A DNA stretch of 61,893 nt. It comes from Allomyces macrogynus ATCC 38327. Lineage: Eukaryota; Blastocladiomycota; Blastocladiomycetes; Blastocladiales; Blastocladiaceae. Position 1 is the first letter of the stretch; the number at the start of each line of letters is the position of its first letter. Below are positions 28,806-39,332 of this stretch, piece by piece. The DNA lies in the NCBI GenBank assembly GCA_000151295.1, contig GG745388.1:120021-181913 (forward strand), read 5' to 3'. Position numbers and translations under genes: made by a program. The notes beneath the pieces were generated by a model, which worked only from the letters and a program-made list of their open reading frames with translations, had not been told where the DNA came from and searched no databases.

Positions 28806-30806
28806 TCATTCGTCGCCCTCCTCCCTCACCTTTTGGTCCTCCCCCTCTTCCTCGACCCGCCGCGTCCACACATGACACTTCCCGCTCGCGTTCCCCGCCA
28901 ACACAACCCCCTGGTGCCTGACCGCCGGATGCGCGGCGACGACCGCCGGCACCGCCGAAATCGACGCGTGGTCGAGCATCATGACAAACTTGCCCGTCTT
29001 GGCGTCCATGACGTCCACGTGCCGCTTCATGTTCCCGACAAGCACGCAGTCCGGCACGGTCGGGTGCCACCGTGCACGAAACGTCGTCACCCACTTGCCC
29101 GTCTTGTTATTGTGCATGGCACTGAAAGTCGGGCTCGCTAAACTGGTCAATGGGTCGCGCCAAATCCGCACGCGGTCGTCGTAGCTCGTCGATACGATCG
29201 CGTTGCCGTCATTTGGGCGGAAGTAGGCCGCGGTGCAGCTGTACCCGTGCGCGAACGACGCGAGCTGCATGAGCCCGTGCGTCGGCGCAGCGTCAGTGTC
29301 CTCGTCGTCGTCGGACGGTTCGGTGGGCACACCGAGCTGCGAGAACAGCGCCGCATGGTTGGTGTTGGTCTTGGTCTGGAACTCGGCCCGGCGCACATCA
29401 AACAGCCGCATCGACGTGTCATTCGAGCTCAACAGGACCAGGTGCGGCTTGGTTGGGTGCACTGAGACGCACCCGCACTTCTTGTCGCACACGCCGTGGA
29501 ACGACTTGGTCGCAAACGGGGACCCGAGGTCGACGCGTGACGACACGTCCACGCTCGCGCCCATAACGGGGATCGGACCGGCGCGCACGTCGATCGCCGC
29601 GGTGGAGCCGGAAGCGGCCGAGAGCCACAGCAGGTTCGGCAGGGCGGCCGACGAGGCAATGGAGGTTATTTCGTCGGCGCCCGATGCAACGGTGGCGAAT
29701 TGCTGTGCGGCGAGGTCGAGGGCGCGCACGGTACCATCGTAGGACGACGTGTAGAGTCGGTCAGCGGGCAGGCCGGGCGGGAAGTGGATGGTGGAGATGG
29801 TGCCCGAGTGCGGCTGGAACGTGAAGAGGTTGCGCAGCATCGGGTCCTCGGCGGGCTTGGTGTCGTCGTCGTCGTCGTCAGCGGCGGCGGCTTCGTTGGA
29901 TTGTGCACCGTGCGGATCTTGGACGTGGTCGGTCAGGTCCCAGAGCGCCAGCGTGCCTGCAACCCTTCGACGTGAGCCAAACGATGCACGTAATCACGGT
30001 GCCGAGCAATCATAAAACGAATCGCACCCATCTTATCGCCCATGCACGCCAGCACCTTGCTCTCAATCGGCGCAAACTCGGCCGTGTAGATGCGCGACGG
30101 CACGACCTTGACCGGAGCGTCGTGCTGCACCTCGAGCCGCCCAAACACGCGCCGAATCGCCTCGGACGACGCGTCCGGCTCATTCTCGTCGCCCGACTCG
30201 TACGCGTACGGATTCGCATCAAACTCCTCCTTGACGCCGGCCTGCACCAACTCGGCCAATTCGCGCAACAGGTGCCCAGCCTGCTTGGCCTTACCGCTGC
30301 CCTCGGTCATGGCGTCGTCGAGCGAGAGCGCTGCCGTGTCACGACGCGCACGCTTCTCGGGGCGACCCGCGACCGGTGACGACGATGTGGATTCGGCGAG
30401 CGCGGCGCGTGCGGCTTGCTCGCCGTCGGGCTGGAGGCCGCGCAGCCGCAACGACGTGCGGCGCGTGGATGAGCTGTCTGCATCCGATGCGGCCGCGGCA
30501 GAGGACCGTGCGCTGGATGTGGCTGGGGCCTTGCGCTTCTTGGTTGCGGAATTGGCCTTGGGTGCCAGGCTCGGTGACTTGGTTGGAGCGCGCGCGGTTG
30601 GGATGATTTTGGACGCCGGCGTGATGTTGAGCGACTTGAGCAGCTCCTGGAAATTGGGTTACGTGGATCCGGATCAGTCTTTAGGTCGAGGTAATTTATG
30701 GCGACGGCATCCGCAAGTACGCGCGTGATGGAATCGTTGGTGATGGTGGCCATACTTCATTTTTGCGAATGTTCTCCAGGCGCTGGCGCTCGTATTCGTT
30801 GCTCAT
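28806..30806 (-). CDS. CMR1: CMR1/WDR76-like WD-repeat DNA-damage protein
   Basis: Nuclear WD40 protein related to yeast Cmr1 and human WDR76, which associate with chromatin, replication stress foci and protein quality control. The first exon is MSNEYERQRLENIRKNE, typical of the family. An intron of about 120 nt leads to ELLKSLNITPASKIIPT and a Lys/Arg-rich nuclear linker (KKRKAPATSS, TSLRLRGLQPDGEQAARAA). The propeller begins VKVVPSRIYTAEFAPIESKV and LACMGDKMG, then crosses a second intron (about 29955-30026) to TLALWDLTDHVQD. Later blades include PHSGTISTIHFPPGLPADRL, YTSSYDGTVRALDL, TKPHLVLLSSNDTSMRLFDV and IVSTSYDDRVRIWRDPL. The final blade is HRQGVVLAGNASGKCHVW-like, in an acidic tail. 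The length of about 600 residues is normal. Confidence 0.85.
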
Positions 30807-31116
30807 GCTGGACGTGGTTTACTGCTGGAAAGCCGTGGTTGGGGGACCAGGCCGACTGCTCGTGTTGAGAGCGCCGACGTCGACAATGGTGGTGTTTGGC
30901 CAGCGCGACGGTGCAGAGACCTCTGACTCGAACGCTTGGGCCACCGCATAGCAACCAGCGCGGTGCCGGCATGTGACTAGCTGCATTCCGCTTGCTCGCG
31001 CATCGCCCCACCACTTCCCCGCCGGCGACATCGCAATCGGCCACGACGAGCACGATTCGGCTGCCAACCACACCCACCAGCACCCACACGCGCCGCACCG
31101 CCGATCCGTCGTCACC

Positions 31117-33221
31117 ATGGGCAAGAAAAAGCCGTTCATCAACAAGCGCGAGGCGCGGCACTTCCAGGTCGTGCACCGTTCGCAGCGCGACCCGCTCTAC
31201 CACTCGGAGGAGGCCTCGCCCTACGTTCTCAAGCCCGTGCTGCCGTCGCCCAACCTGAAAAAGCTCTTCGACAAGGACCCGTCGGCGATTCCGAACCCTT
31301 ATGAAGTCGACAAGGACCTGCTCGATGTCATGGAGCCACGCGATCTCCATGACGACGACGAGTACTACGATAGCGACGAGTACTACTACGACGACGAAGA
31401 GGAGCATGGCGGGGAGTACGACGATGCCGATGAGGAGGAGGAGGAGGCCCACGGCAAGCCGGGTGCGAGTTCCACAGCAACAGGAGCAGGAGCACCATCG
31501 GCGGCAGCACCGGCCGCGACCGGGGATAAGGCGCCACGCGGGACACACTTCACATATGAAGGTGGAGCAGAGGAAGAAGTCGTCGACGAGAGGTGCGTCT
31601 TGCGCTCGACCCCGACGACGCGAGAAGTGGACGATTGCAGCTGACCAGAGATCGATAATGCATATCCAGCAAAGCGGGTCGCGCCGCGCTATTCGGCATC
31701 TTTTACGACGACCGCGAATACGACTACTTGCAGCACTTGAAGCCCACGGGCGCCCCTGGCGCCGTCTTTGTCCCGGCTAAGCCACCAACGGGCAAGAAGC
31801 AATCGGCGGGGCCGGTGGTCTTCAGGGACGACGTAAGTTGGTGGCGAATCCGCCCGTTTCTCTCGCCGATCTTTTCCCGTCGTCTCTGATGTGCATACCA
31901 TTACCAGGACTTGCCCGCCGAGGCCCTCCCGTCGCGCTACGAAGTCGAACCCGCCACGCACAACCAGGTCGAGGATTACGGCCTCGGTCTCGACCTGCCC
32001 GAGGAGCTGCGAGAGGTCCTCTACGCGCTCGATGACGACGCCTACGTCGAGGATGACGACCGCTACTTCACCAACCTCGACAAGGATGAGATCGACGAGG
32101 ATTTGGCCGTGGTCGTCGCCGAGGCTGAGGCCAAGGCCGCCAAGGAGCGCGAATTGCCCGAAGTGCTCGACTGGACAATGGCGGCGCGGCTCAAGGAGCT
32201 GCACGCGCGCGATTCCGACGATGACGAGGACGACGAGAGCAGTGCCGGCGGTGCCGGCGGGCGGAGCGAAGACGGCGACGAGCTCGCGTCGCTGCCGTCG
32301 ATTCGCAAGTCGCGCGGCAAAAAGGACGACAACATGTCGTCGTTTTCCTTGTCGTCTTCGGTGCTGTCGCGCACGTCGCACCTCGAGTTGCTCGATGACC
32401 GGTTTGACCAAATCGAGCGCGAGTACGCCGACGAGGAGTTGGGTGCCGTCGACGTTGAGGCGCCGCCGGCGCTCAACGACGAGCAGCGGCACTACATGAA
32501 CTCGCTGCTCGATGACTTCTTGTCCAAGCACAGCGTCACGTCACACAACACGCTCTACGAGAACTTGCGTGTGCAGGGTGGGGGTGTTGGGCAGTACGAT
32601 ATCGTGCGCAAGATGCTCAAGACCGACGACGACGGCACGCCCATCAACTTCAACCTCGACAAGTACCAGTATGTGGAGGACACGTCGGTGCCGCTCGACG
32701 AGGAGGACGAGTCGGACGACGAGATTTTGCGGCCGAGCATCATCGAGGACAAGTACGAGGAGGAGCGGTGGGACTGCGAGTCAGTTCTGTCGACTTTCTC
32801 GAACCTCGAAAACCACCCGAAAGTCATTTCGGAGCGTGGGCGCAAGAGCAAGGCCAAGCAGTCGTTGGCCGCGCAGGCAGCCGCTGCCGCTGCCGCCGCT
32901 GGCCCGGCGACTCAGATCTTACTCAACCAGCGCACGGGGTTGCCCAAGCTCGCGCACCAAGGTGTGGCCGCGGAGAAGAGCGACGACGAGGAGGGGTCCG
33001 ACGACGAGGAAGAGCTGGTTGAGGCCGTGAACCTGGGCGTGGCGCGGTCCAAGAACGAAGACAAGGAGGAGAAGAGGCTGCGCAAGCAGGCGCTCAAGGA
33101 GGCCAAGCGCGAGAAGCGTGCCGTCAAGAAGCAGCTCAAGACGGCGTTCAAGGACGAGAAGGTGAAGCAGGAGCGCGCGGCCGTGCAGCGCAAGTCGCAG
33201 GCTAAGGGCATGCTGCTGTGA
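31117..33221 (+). CDS. LTV1: LTV1, 40S ribosome biogenesis factor
   Basis: Required for late cytoplasmic maturation and export of the small ribosomal subunit. The ATG at 31117 opens the canonical start MGKKKPFINKREARHFQVVH, followed by RSQRDPLYHSEEASPYVL. Exons are 31117-31592, 31670-31832 and 31908-33221, with introns of 77 and 75 nt. Exon 2 encodes GRAALFGIFYDDREYDYLQH-LKPTG. Exon 3 carries the acidic central region (LGLDLPEELREVLYALDDDA, VLDWTMAARLKELH) and FDQIEREYADEELG. Further on are LNDEQRHYMNSLLDDFLSKH, DKYEEERWDCESVLSTFSNL-ENHPKVI and a Lys/Glu-rich helix near the C-terminus. All conserved LTV1 blocks are in order. It is divergent from CMR1, with about 310 bp between the starts serving as shared promoter. 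Confidence 0.95.
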
Positions 33222-33561
33222 TCACGGGCCAGGTTGAGGTTGCTGGTGTAGATTTCTATATGTGTACATGGTTATTCTGCTCAACCGTTTGAGGGGCAAC
33301 CGTTCGTCAACGTATTCTCGAGTTCGGCTCCGCTCATATCACCGTGCCAATCTCTCGCCGTCGTGCCCCGTCGCGGCATTGAAGTGTCGCCGGCGGCAGA
33401 TCTTACAGCTCTCGGCCAGGTCTGGCCGCTGCGATAAGGAGAACGGTGATGTGGTAACGCGTGCCCATGCAACAACGCCTTCGTCAAGCAAGCCAGCAAG
33501 CGCGCTTCAGGGACTCGTTGATGCTCATCCTCGACATCAAATAAGTCCGGCATTTCACGCA
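33222..33561. promoter_or_regulatory. Short intergenic region LTV1 / COG7
   Basis: About 340 bp follow the LTV1 stop. The COG7 frame is open through this stretch from 33262, but the translation has no conserved character. It more likely holds the LTV1 3' UTR and COG7 promoter, possibly with a short 5' exon of COG7 that I could not identify. Confidence 0.35.
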
Positions 33562-36141
33562 ATGGTCGCTGCGACGCCGCAACCGCAACTGCCACCACGA
33601 CCAGGGTCAGCTGCGGCACCTGTCAAGTCGGGGGCAGCTTCAGGCGCCGGCCATGATGGCGTTTCGCGGCAAGCTCCAGCACTTTATTCGACACGGTCAC
33701 GACACGATGCAGCAGACCCAGTCACGCAACGCGAGCGTCTGCGCCAGGCCAAGGATCGCATCAACGACTCGCTTCAGCCAGATACCGGTGTCACTGCACC
33801 AAGTGACCCGGCGACGCGTTTGGACAATCTCATCGAGCAGTCGGAGCGCGCGCATGCGGTCGCCGGAGCGCAGCTCAACGAGTTGCAGACGACGCTCCTG
33901 CGCGCGATAGACGCGGCACCCGCACGCGCTGCGGCAACGGCAGCTCAGGTGCAGCGGCTCGCGCAAGCGCTCGAGACGACGCTGCAACCCACCCGACTGG
34001 TCCAAGATAGCGTGTCGGACGGTGCTGCAACCGGCGATGCTTTGTTGGCGTCTGGTCCCATGGCTGTGGTCGAGCATCTGGATCGTTTGTGCACGCTCCG
34101 CACGCGCGTCGAGCGTGCGCGCCGTGCTCTCCAGGACGCGATGCGGTGGGCGACTATGGAGCCGACTGTGCGCGCTGCACTGAACAGCTCCGACGGCGAC
34201 GTGGCGGCAAGATTTACGCGTGCGACCACGCTGCTCGCCGACGCGCGTGCCGACCTCAACCAGTTCTCCGCGTATTTGGCTGCCGACGAGGGAGCTAAGC
34301 GTGCAGCGACGCTCGACACACTCTGCACCGAAGTATGCGCGGCGCTGACCCCACACGTTGAGAGCGCGCTCGCGGCGACGGACCCGACGAAGCTGTCCGA
34401 GTCGGAATCTGGTTTGGACGTTGCGCAGCTGTTCGAGTGGTTCGACAGTATTGGCCACCGCGAGGCATTTGTGCAAATCTACTGTCACGTGCGCATGGTC
34501 GAATTGCAAGCGGCGGTGTCGTCGAAGGTCGAAAAGCGCGAGGGTGACACGAGCGTGCAGACGCTGCTGGGAGACGTCTTGGAGCGCGACCATGCTGGAA
34601 TCATGCTTCCGCACCACACGCGCCGGTGGCTGCTCCTGACGTTCCTCGACACGGCGCTGGCGACCAGTTCTCGCTTGCCGTTTTCCATGACTCCCGTGCA
34701 CGACCTCTCTCTGTTGCACCGCATCGAGCGCATCTTTCTTGCTGCCGACCCGAGTGCCGGCGAGAACCCGCACCATTGGGCGCATTTGCAACATTTGGTC
34801 CAGCCAGTGCTCGCGCGTCTCGCCCAGTTCCCGACACGCAACGAAAAGCAATGTACCGAGCAGCTGCGAAACTGCTTTTCGTTTGCCGCGCCAGCAATCG
34901 CTCCGCTCGTGGGCGACATTTCCAACTCGGCCGAAGAGCTCGCATCTAAGGCCGCGCAGTTGCTTGACGCATGGACAACGAGTATTCTCGACGCCGTGGC
35001 AATTCTCGAATCGCTGTTGACCCGACACGCTGAAACGTGCGGTCCCAGCCTCACGGGTGCCGTGACCGAGTCCCTGGAACGGCTCTGGGACCAGGTCGCG
35101 ACGTCGACAGTGCAGGTCCTTGCGCGGGTCAAGCAGCTCGACACTCTCGCACGAACGCGGCGGTCGCCCGTCACGAGCACCGCAGCCAAGGACAAGAGCA
35201 TGACCGGTCGCGCAACGCCCGCAGCGGCGGCACCTGAACGGCGTGACGGGTTCCCGTACACCGACACGACCCCTGTCGACTTGGCCACGGCATTACACCA
35301 CGATACGGTGCAACGGTACATCGTCCTGCTCGGCCACCGCGGGATCGGCGTGCTCGTGCGCGCCGTCGAGACGCTCGCCGACCGGTACCAGCGGCTTGTG
35401 CAGAGCGCGCCGGCACTCCCGCAGCTACTCGTCGACCATCTTGGTGCACTGAGCGACGACGAGTCGGTGGCTGTGTCGAGTCGCGTGCCAGATTTGCACG
35501 CGCCGCTCGTGCAAATGACGCATGCTGCCATGGATCTCGTCCTTGACTACGTGTATGCGCCGATTGCGGCTGCCCTGCGCACCGATCTCATGGGCACACT
35601 GTGGCCGTCGGACCGTGCCGTCGTGTCTGCTCGCGCCGCACGCCCGATCCAATCACCTTCGGGCCAGCTGGCGGCCATGCAAGCACGGTTCGCGTCGGCC
35701 GCGATGGTCGGCCCGCTCCCGCAGTTTTCGCGGTCGCCGTCGGCCGCAGCGTCGGCAGTTGGCGAGTACATCTTGCAGCTGCCGCACCATCTTGATGCAT
35801 TTGCGGTTCCGGTGCCCGTCCCTGTGCTGGTGACACACGCGGCGCATGCGCTCGCGTTTGACGAGGACAAGTCGACAGTTATGGAAGCGCTCCTGATCCC
35901 ACCGACCAGCGGCGTCATACCAGCGGCGACCGCGACTCTGCACGCGCACGACTTCTTGCAAGCCCTGGTCCTGCTCGCACAGGCCGACGTCCTCGCGATT
36001 CTGCACGCGCGCGCGACCTGGACCGCGTTCCCACCCATAACGACACCGACCACGCCCTCGAGCCCACCGGGTGCAGCCACGAGCCCCATCCCCGCAAACC
36101 GCCCATCATCACCACCGGAAAGGCTCTCGCGAACCAACTAA
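33562..36141 (+). CDS. COG7: COG7, conserved oligomeric Golgi complex subunit (main part)
   Basis: Tethering-complex subunit for retrograde traffic within the Golgi. The start is taken as MVAATPQPQLPPRPGSAAAP; the usual N-terminal F-D-x-K-x-W-I-N box was not found, so an upstream exon may be missing. Coiled-coil segments (RLDNLIEQSERAHAVAGAQL, NELQTTLLRAI) lead to RRALQDAMRWATMEPTVRAA and FEWFDSIGHREAFVQIYCHV-RMVELQAAV. The vicinity of the typical COG7 helices follows, up to AVGEYILQLPHHLDAFAVPV, which corresponds to I-G-Q-Y-I-M-x-L-P in the human protein. The frame stops at 36141, 28 bp before a 100-N gap. The expected C-terminal domain reappears at 36.8-37.5 kb, so the stop probably reflects the damaged or mis-joined region. 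Confidence 0.8.
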   Translation: MVAATPQPQLPPRPGSAAAPVKSGAASGAGHDGVSRQAPALYSTRSRHDAADPVTQRERLRQAKDRINDSLQPDTGVTAPSDPATRLDNLIEQSERAHAVAGAQLNELQTTLLRAIDAAPARAAATAAQVQRLAQALETTLQPTRLVQDSVSDGAATGDALLASGPMAVVEHLDRLCTLRTRVERARRALQDAMRWATMEPTVRAALNSSDGDVAARFTRATTLLADARADLNQFSAYLAADEGAKRAATLDTLCTEVCAALTPHVESALAATDPTKLSESESGLDVAQLFEWFDSIGHREAFVQIYCHVRMVELQAAVSSKVEKREGDTSVQTLLGDVLERDHAGIMLPHHTRRWLLLTFLDTALATSSRLPFSMTPVHDLSLLHRIERIFLAADPSAGENPHHWAHLQHLVQPVLARLAQFPTRNEKQCTEQLRNCFSFAAPAIAPLVGDISNSAEELASKAAQLLDAWTTSILDAVAILESLLTRHAETCGPSLTGAVTESLERLWDQVATSTVQVLARVKQLDTLARTRRSPVTSTAAKDKSMTGRATPAAAAPERRDGFPYTDTTPVDLATALHHDTVQRYIVLLGHRGIGVLVRAVETLADRYQRLVQSAPALPQLLVDHLGALSDDESVAVSSRVPDLHAPLVQMTHAAMDLVLDYVYAPIAAALRTDLMGTLWPSDRAVVSARAARPIQSPSGQLAAMQARFASAAMVGPLPQFSRSPSAAASAVGEYILQLPHHLDAFAVPVPVPVLVTHAAHALAFDEDKSTVMEALLIPPTSGVIPAATATLHAHDFLQALVLLAQADVLAILHARATWTAFPPITTPTTPSSPPGAATSPIPANRPSSPPERLSRTN

Positions 36142-36169
36142 ACGCACGTCAAGCGCATCCACGGGCCGT

Positions 36170-36269
36170 NNNNNNNNNNNNNNNNNNNNNNNNNNNNNNN
36201 NNNNNNNNNNNNNNNNNNNNNNNNNNNNNNNNNNNNNNNNNNNNNNNNNNNNNNNNNNNNNNNNNNNNN
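36170..36269. other. Assembly gap (100 N)
   Basis: Exactly 100 N, the conventional placeholder for a gap of unknown size. It separates the two parts of COG7. True distance and content are unknown. Confidence 0.98.
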
Positions 36270-36780
36270 GGCTTGACTATGGTACTACACTTTCCCACCT
36301 GGTAAAACGTTCAGTAGCCGAATTGACATTGAAAAAAGTGCTAGGCACATATGGCCCATTAGCTACTCAGATCCCACGCTGGGCTATCCCGCACATCACT
36401 TTACTTGTCCAACTTTAAGTCTCACCCCGCTCCAATCAAAACGCATTGATATGTTGCCAGCTAGCGCCAACTGCTAGTTCTGCATGTCAGTCTCTCCCAC
36501 GTTTGGTGCAGGCGTATGCACTCTTTTTCCTGGGAAGAAGTATGTACGCGACTATGTGGTTCTCTTCTACAGCTGCTCCTCTAGCCCTCTCTTCGACTAT
36601 ATTTACTACGCTTCGTTGTCGCACTCTTTCTCCCTTCCCCGTCCTCGTTCTTTTCCTAGCGTGCACCTCCCTGTCCACCCCCCTCCTCCGAGCACCTGCA
36701 AGAGTTCTTTGTGACATGGTCATATCAGAACAGGCATACACGACGTGTTGACAAGGTCGTTGCGCTCAAAGGTCTTGCTT
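36270..36780. other. CpG-poor segment after the gap
   Basis: About 0.5 kb with low CpG and AT-richer composition, unlike the COG7 sequences on either side. One open frame continues from the gap (ending around RWAIPHITLLVQL) but is not recognisable. It could be repeat-derived DNA that caused the assembly break, or a large intron. Confidence 0.4.
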
Positions 36781-36805
36781 AGAGTTCGGTCACCCCGCTG
36801 GCGCA

Positions 36806-37504
36806 GTGAACCGTATCGAGAACCGCTGGTGCCCAATGTTGCTGAGGTGCATAGGCTGCGGCGTAACCAGCCGCCAGGTCAATGGCCATGGCGTGGTCCA
36901 TTTGGCTGCTCTCTCGTCCGCGGCGGGGTTGGCGGTAGCGGGCGCGGTTGGCCTGGCGCCGAGCGGCAGCGTCTCGCGTGGACTGGCGGCACTCGCCGAG
37001 GCGCGAGCGGGTACTCTCAAAGTGGCCACGCGCGTCGCGTCGCCGACGGCACCCGCCGCCCCCGCGCCGGAACCGGTGCCTGTGGACGCGAATGTGGGCG
37101 CGCAGCTCGCGCTCGATCTCGCGTACCTCGGGAATATCTTCAATGCGCTCGATTGTCTCCCGCTGGCCGAGTTCAAGTGGGCCATCGCGACCCTGCAGCA
37201 CGAGGAATCGGCCGCGGAATTGCGCGAGGTCGTCGATCGTGCGGTGGCGGGGGTGGAGGGTGGAGCCGTGCTGCGTGTGGCCCAGGTGCGTACGGAGCGC
37301 GTTGCGAGGACGGTGTTGGAACTCATGCAGCGCGCGCCAAGGACGCATCGGCGGCGCGGATCGCGGGCTGGGGTGGGGGATGCGGGGAACGGGGAGATGC
37401 CGCGGCTCGCGGAGTGGTGGCGCGAGATTGCAGACAAGGTTGGGCAGGCCGTTCCTCGTACACCGCGCGGAGTTGGAGTGGATGAAACTTCTGGAGGGCA
37501 ATAA
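36806..37504 (+). CDS. COG7: COG7 C-terminal part
   Basis: The frame contains VGAQLALDLAYLGNIFNALD-CLPLAEFKWAIATLQHEES. This matches the C-terminal COG7 segment, which in the human protein has Q-L-A-T-D-I-x-Y-L-x-N-V-x-D-A-L. It lies 0.65 kb beyond the end of the main COG7 frame, on the same strand, in the order expected for one gene. The first 40 codons or so of this frame are not conserved and may be intronic. The tail after about 37300 is low-complexity and probably beyond the true domain. The exact 5' boundary is unknown because of the gap. Confidence 0.6.
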   Translation: MNRIENRWCPMLLRCIGCGVTSRQVNGHGVVHLAALSSAAGLAVAGAVGLAPSGSVSRGLAALAEARAGTLKVATRVASPTAPAAPAPEPVPVDANVGAQLALDLAYLGNIFNALDCLPLAEFKWAIATLQHEESAAELREVVDRAVAGVEGGAVLRVAQVRTERVARTVLELMQRAPRTHRRRGSRAGVGDAGNGEMPRLAEWWREIADKVGQAVPRTPRGVGVDETSGGQ

Positions 37505-38879
37505 AGGGAGTCTCCTACCGAAACTGACGGATGGATGGATATGCGACGCCGTTCAAAACTCTACGCTTGCACACACTACCCACCACATTCGGTAGTGCGA
37601 ATACTGCTTGGCAGCGCGGGCCAGCGGCCTGAGATCTTGGCGTTGGTCCGTGCACCAAGCAGGATGGTGCAAGAGTGCAGGGAACGTGATGGTGGCCTCA
37701 TGGTTGCTGGAATGCAGGGCATATCGCTTGTTTTGGTGGCAATCACTTTCGTGTCGAGGGGTTTGACGGACAGTGTCTGGCAAGTCGTGCATGCTGCCTA
37801 GTTCGCGAATTACCGTCGTGGAGGCACGACACACAGAGGAAGCGAAAAGACAAAAAACACTTGTGCAAAGATCGAGCATCTCATCAATGGAGCCACAAGG
37901 TACTCATCACAAAATACAAATGGGGCGGAAGGACGAATGAAAAAGCCGCTCAAACAACACACAGCGATTATTTTAAAACGTGGACCACGACCTTGGTCGA
38001 CGCACTCAACCCAGTCAGAAAACGGACAACGTTGCCCTGGTCGTCGCCAAGGGCAACGGAACGAAGCGTGTGCAACAGCAAGCGACGGAAAGATGACTTC
38101 TGCTTCGCCTTGGTCGGCGGGTTCAACGCAGCGGTGGGCAGAGCTGTAGGAGTGAGAGGTGAAGGCAAGTGTGTAACTTGTACCTTTTTGTCAGGCTCGC
38201 TCAACGCAGCATATGCTCTGGATGCGAGCCATAGCAAGCACAGCGACTGTGACGCGGTTGCAAAGCAACACGGTGGCGTTCGTGCGTGTCCCATCTATCT
38301 TATTACCCAAACCGCATTTCTCTCCCAAGGATCTGAGCAACCGAACATGAAAGGTCTGAACTTCTAGGCCAACAACTTGAAGCGTTATCATCCCCCGTCC
38401 ACATTATACTCTGGTCATCAGGACGTACCGTGCAAGAACGCGTCATTATGGCACGCAATCCAGCTGAGAACTTCAGTTTCGCTTATTGAGTGTTGTCACT
38501 CCTTTTGCTCTGATGAGAAAGAATGTATTTTGCCACATGAGGACTCCGCATCATGTCAGATTGGAGGTGCTTTCTATCACAGAACCACTGCTCGCTCAGG
38601 GCCACGGGCAGCCAGAATCGCGTAAAGAGCCATGCACTCCCCCAATGTGAATGGGCGACCGGGATCTGCACGATTCGTGCGAACCCGTCAGGATAGCGTT
38701 GCTGTTTACGAATTGCGAATGTTTTGATGGCTGGCAGGCCCTTGCTTGAAGGTTTGTTTCGAATCACAATCTTGCGACATCGATCACGGTTTACAATCCA
38801 TGTTCGCCGGCGACTGCGGCAAACGCAACTTGTAGCACTCTCTCTCGATAGCTGCACTCACGCTCGCCTTTTGATCATC
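37505..38879. other. Mostly non-coding interval with one weak minus-strand candidate
   Basis: This 1.4-kb stretch has lower CpG than neighbouring genes and no recognisable family. The weak minus-strand candidate at 37968-38294 is listed separately. The last 150 bp before 38880 are probably the promoter of the small basic protein gene. Confidence 0.4.
37968..38294 (-). CDS. Possible small unrecognised protein
   Basis: A minus-strand frame ends SFRRLLLHTLRSVALGDDQG-NVVRFLTGLSASTKVVVHVLK before a TAA at 37968. A 40-odd-nt stretch with GTACAAG and CTACAG ends (about 38140-38182) could be a short intron joining ASRAYAALSEPDKK to ALPTAALNPPTKAKQKSS. The result has a basic middle and a hydrophobic, strand-like end. 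No family was recognised, the start is unclear, and the intron is shorter than others here. This is a candidate only. Confidence 0.25.
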   Translation of the reverse strand: MGHARTPPCCFATASQSLCLLWLASRAYAALSEPDKKVQVTHLPSPLTPTALPTAALNPPTKAKQKSSFRRLLLHTLRSVALGDDQGNVVRFLTGLSASTKVVVHVLK

Positions 38880-39185
38880 ATGGGCAAGTCGGCCAAAGTC
38901 AAGAAGCGCCCGTCGCGCAAGGCCAAGGAGATCACGCAGACGGTGCAGGCCGTGGCCAAAGGCCAGTCGAGCAACAGCAAAATCACCAAGGCCAAGGTAA
39001 CACCAGCCAAGTCGGTCACGACGGTTGGCCAGATAAGTCGTGGTGGCGACGCCATGGCTGTTGATGGCGAGCCGTCCAGGAAGAAGCTCGGCAAGTACGA
39101 GATCTCTGAGGATCGGCCCGACTATGTCGACCTGCTCTCGGGCAAGAAGACGTTTTCCAAGGCGACGCGCAAGTTGCTCAAGTAG
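38880..39185 (+). CDS. Small basic protein, unrecognised
   Basis: A 101-codon single-exon frame starting MGKSAKVKKRPSRKAKEITQ and ending RPDYVDLLSGKKTFSKATRK-LLK. It is rich in Lys/Ser/Thr at the N-terminus with a compact acidic-to-basic C-terminal motif (KYEISEDRPDYVDLL). The MGK plus Lys-rich opening recalls small nucleolar or ribosome-biogenesis factors, but I cannot match a family. Codon composition is like that of the flanking genes. It converges with the PDI gene, with about 150 bp between stops. Confidence 0.55.
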   Translation: MGKSAKVKKRPSRKAKEITQTVQAVAKGQSSNSKITKAKVTPAKSVTTVGQISRGGDAMAVDGEPSRKKLGKYEISEDRPDYVDLLSGKKTFSKATRKLLK

Positions 39186-39332
39186 ACGAGGGCGTCGCCA
39201 ATTCTTGGTCCGTTGGTCGGAGTGCTCCTCTCTTTGGGCGTGCGCAATGAAATTCCATTCAGCTCCGCTGCAAATTCGAAAGGTAGCTACATCACAAGCA
39301 TTCATTTTCACCAGCCAAAAAAAAAGACTGCT

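Noticed and set aside
33697..35028. 443-codon minus-strand open frame
   Set aside because: Exact antisense of COG7, Arg/His/Gln-rich, no conserved block. High GC creates long antisense frames.
36779..37501. 240-codon minus-strand open frame
   Set aside because: Opposite the COG7 C-terminal block, Arg/His-rich and without conserved character.
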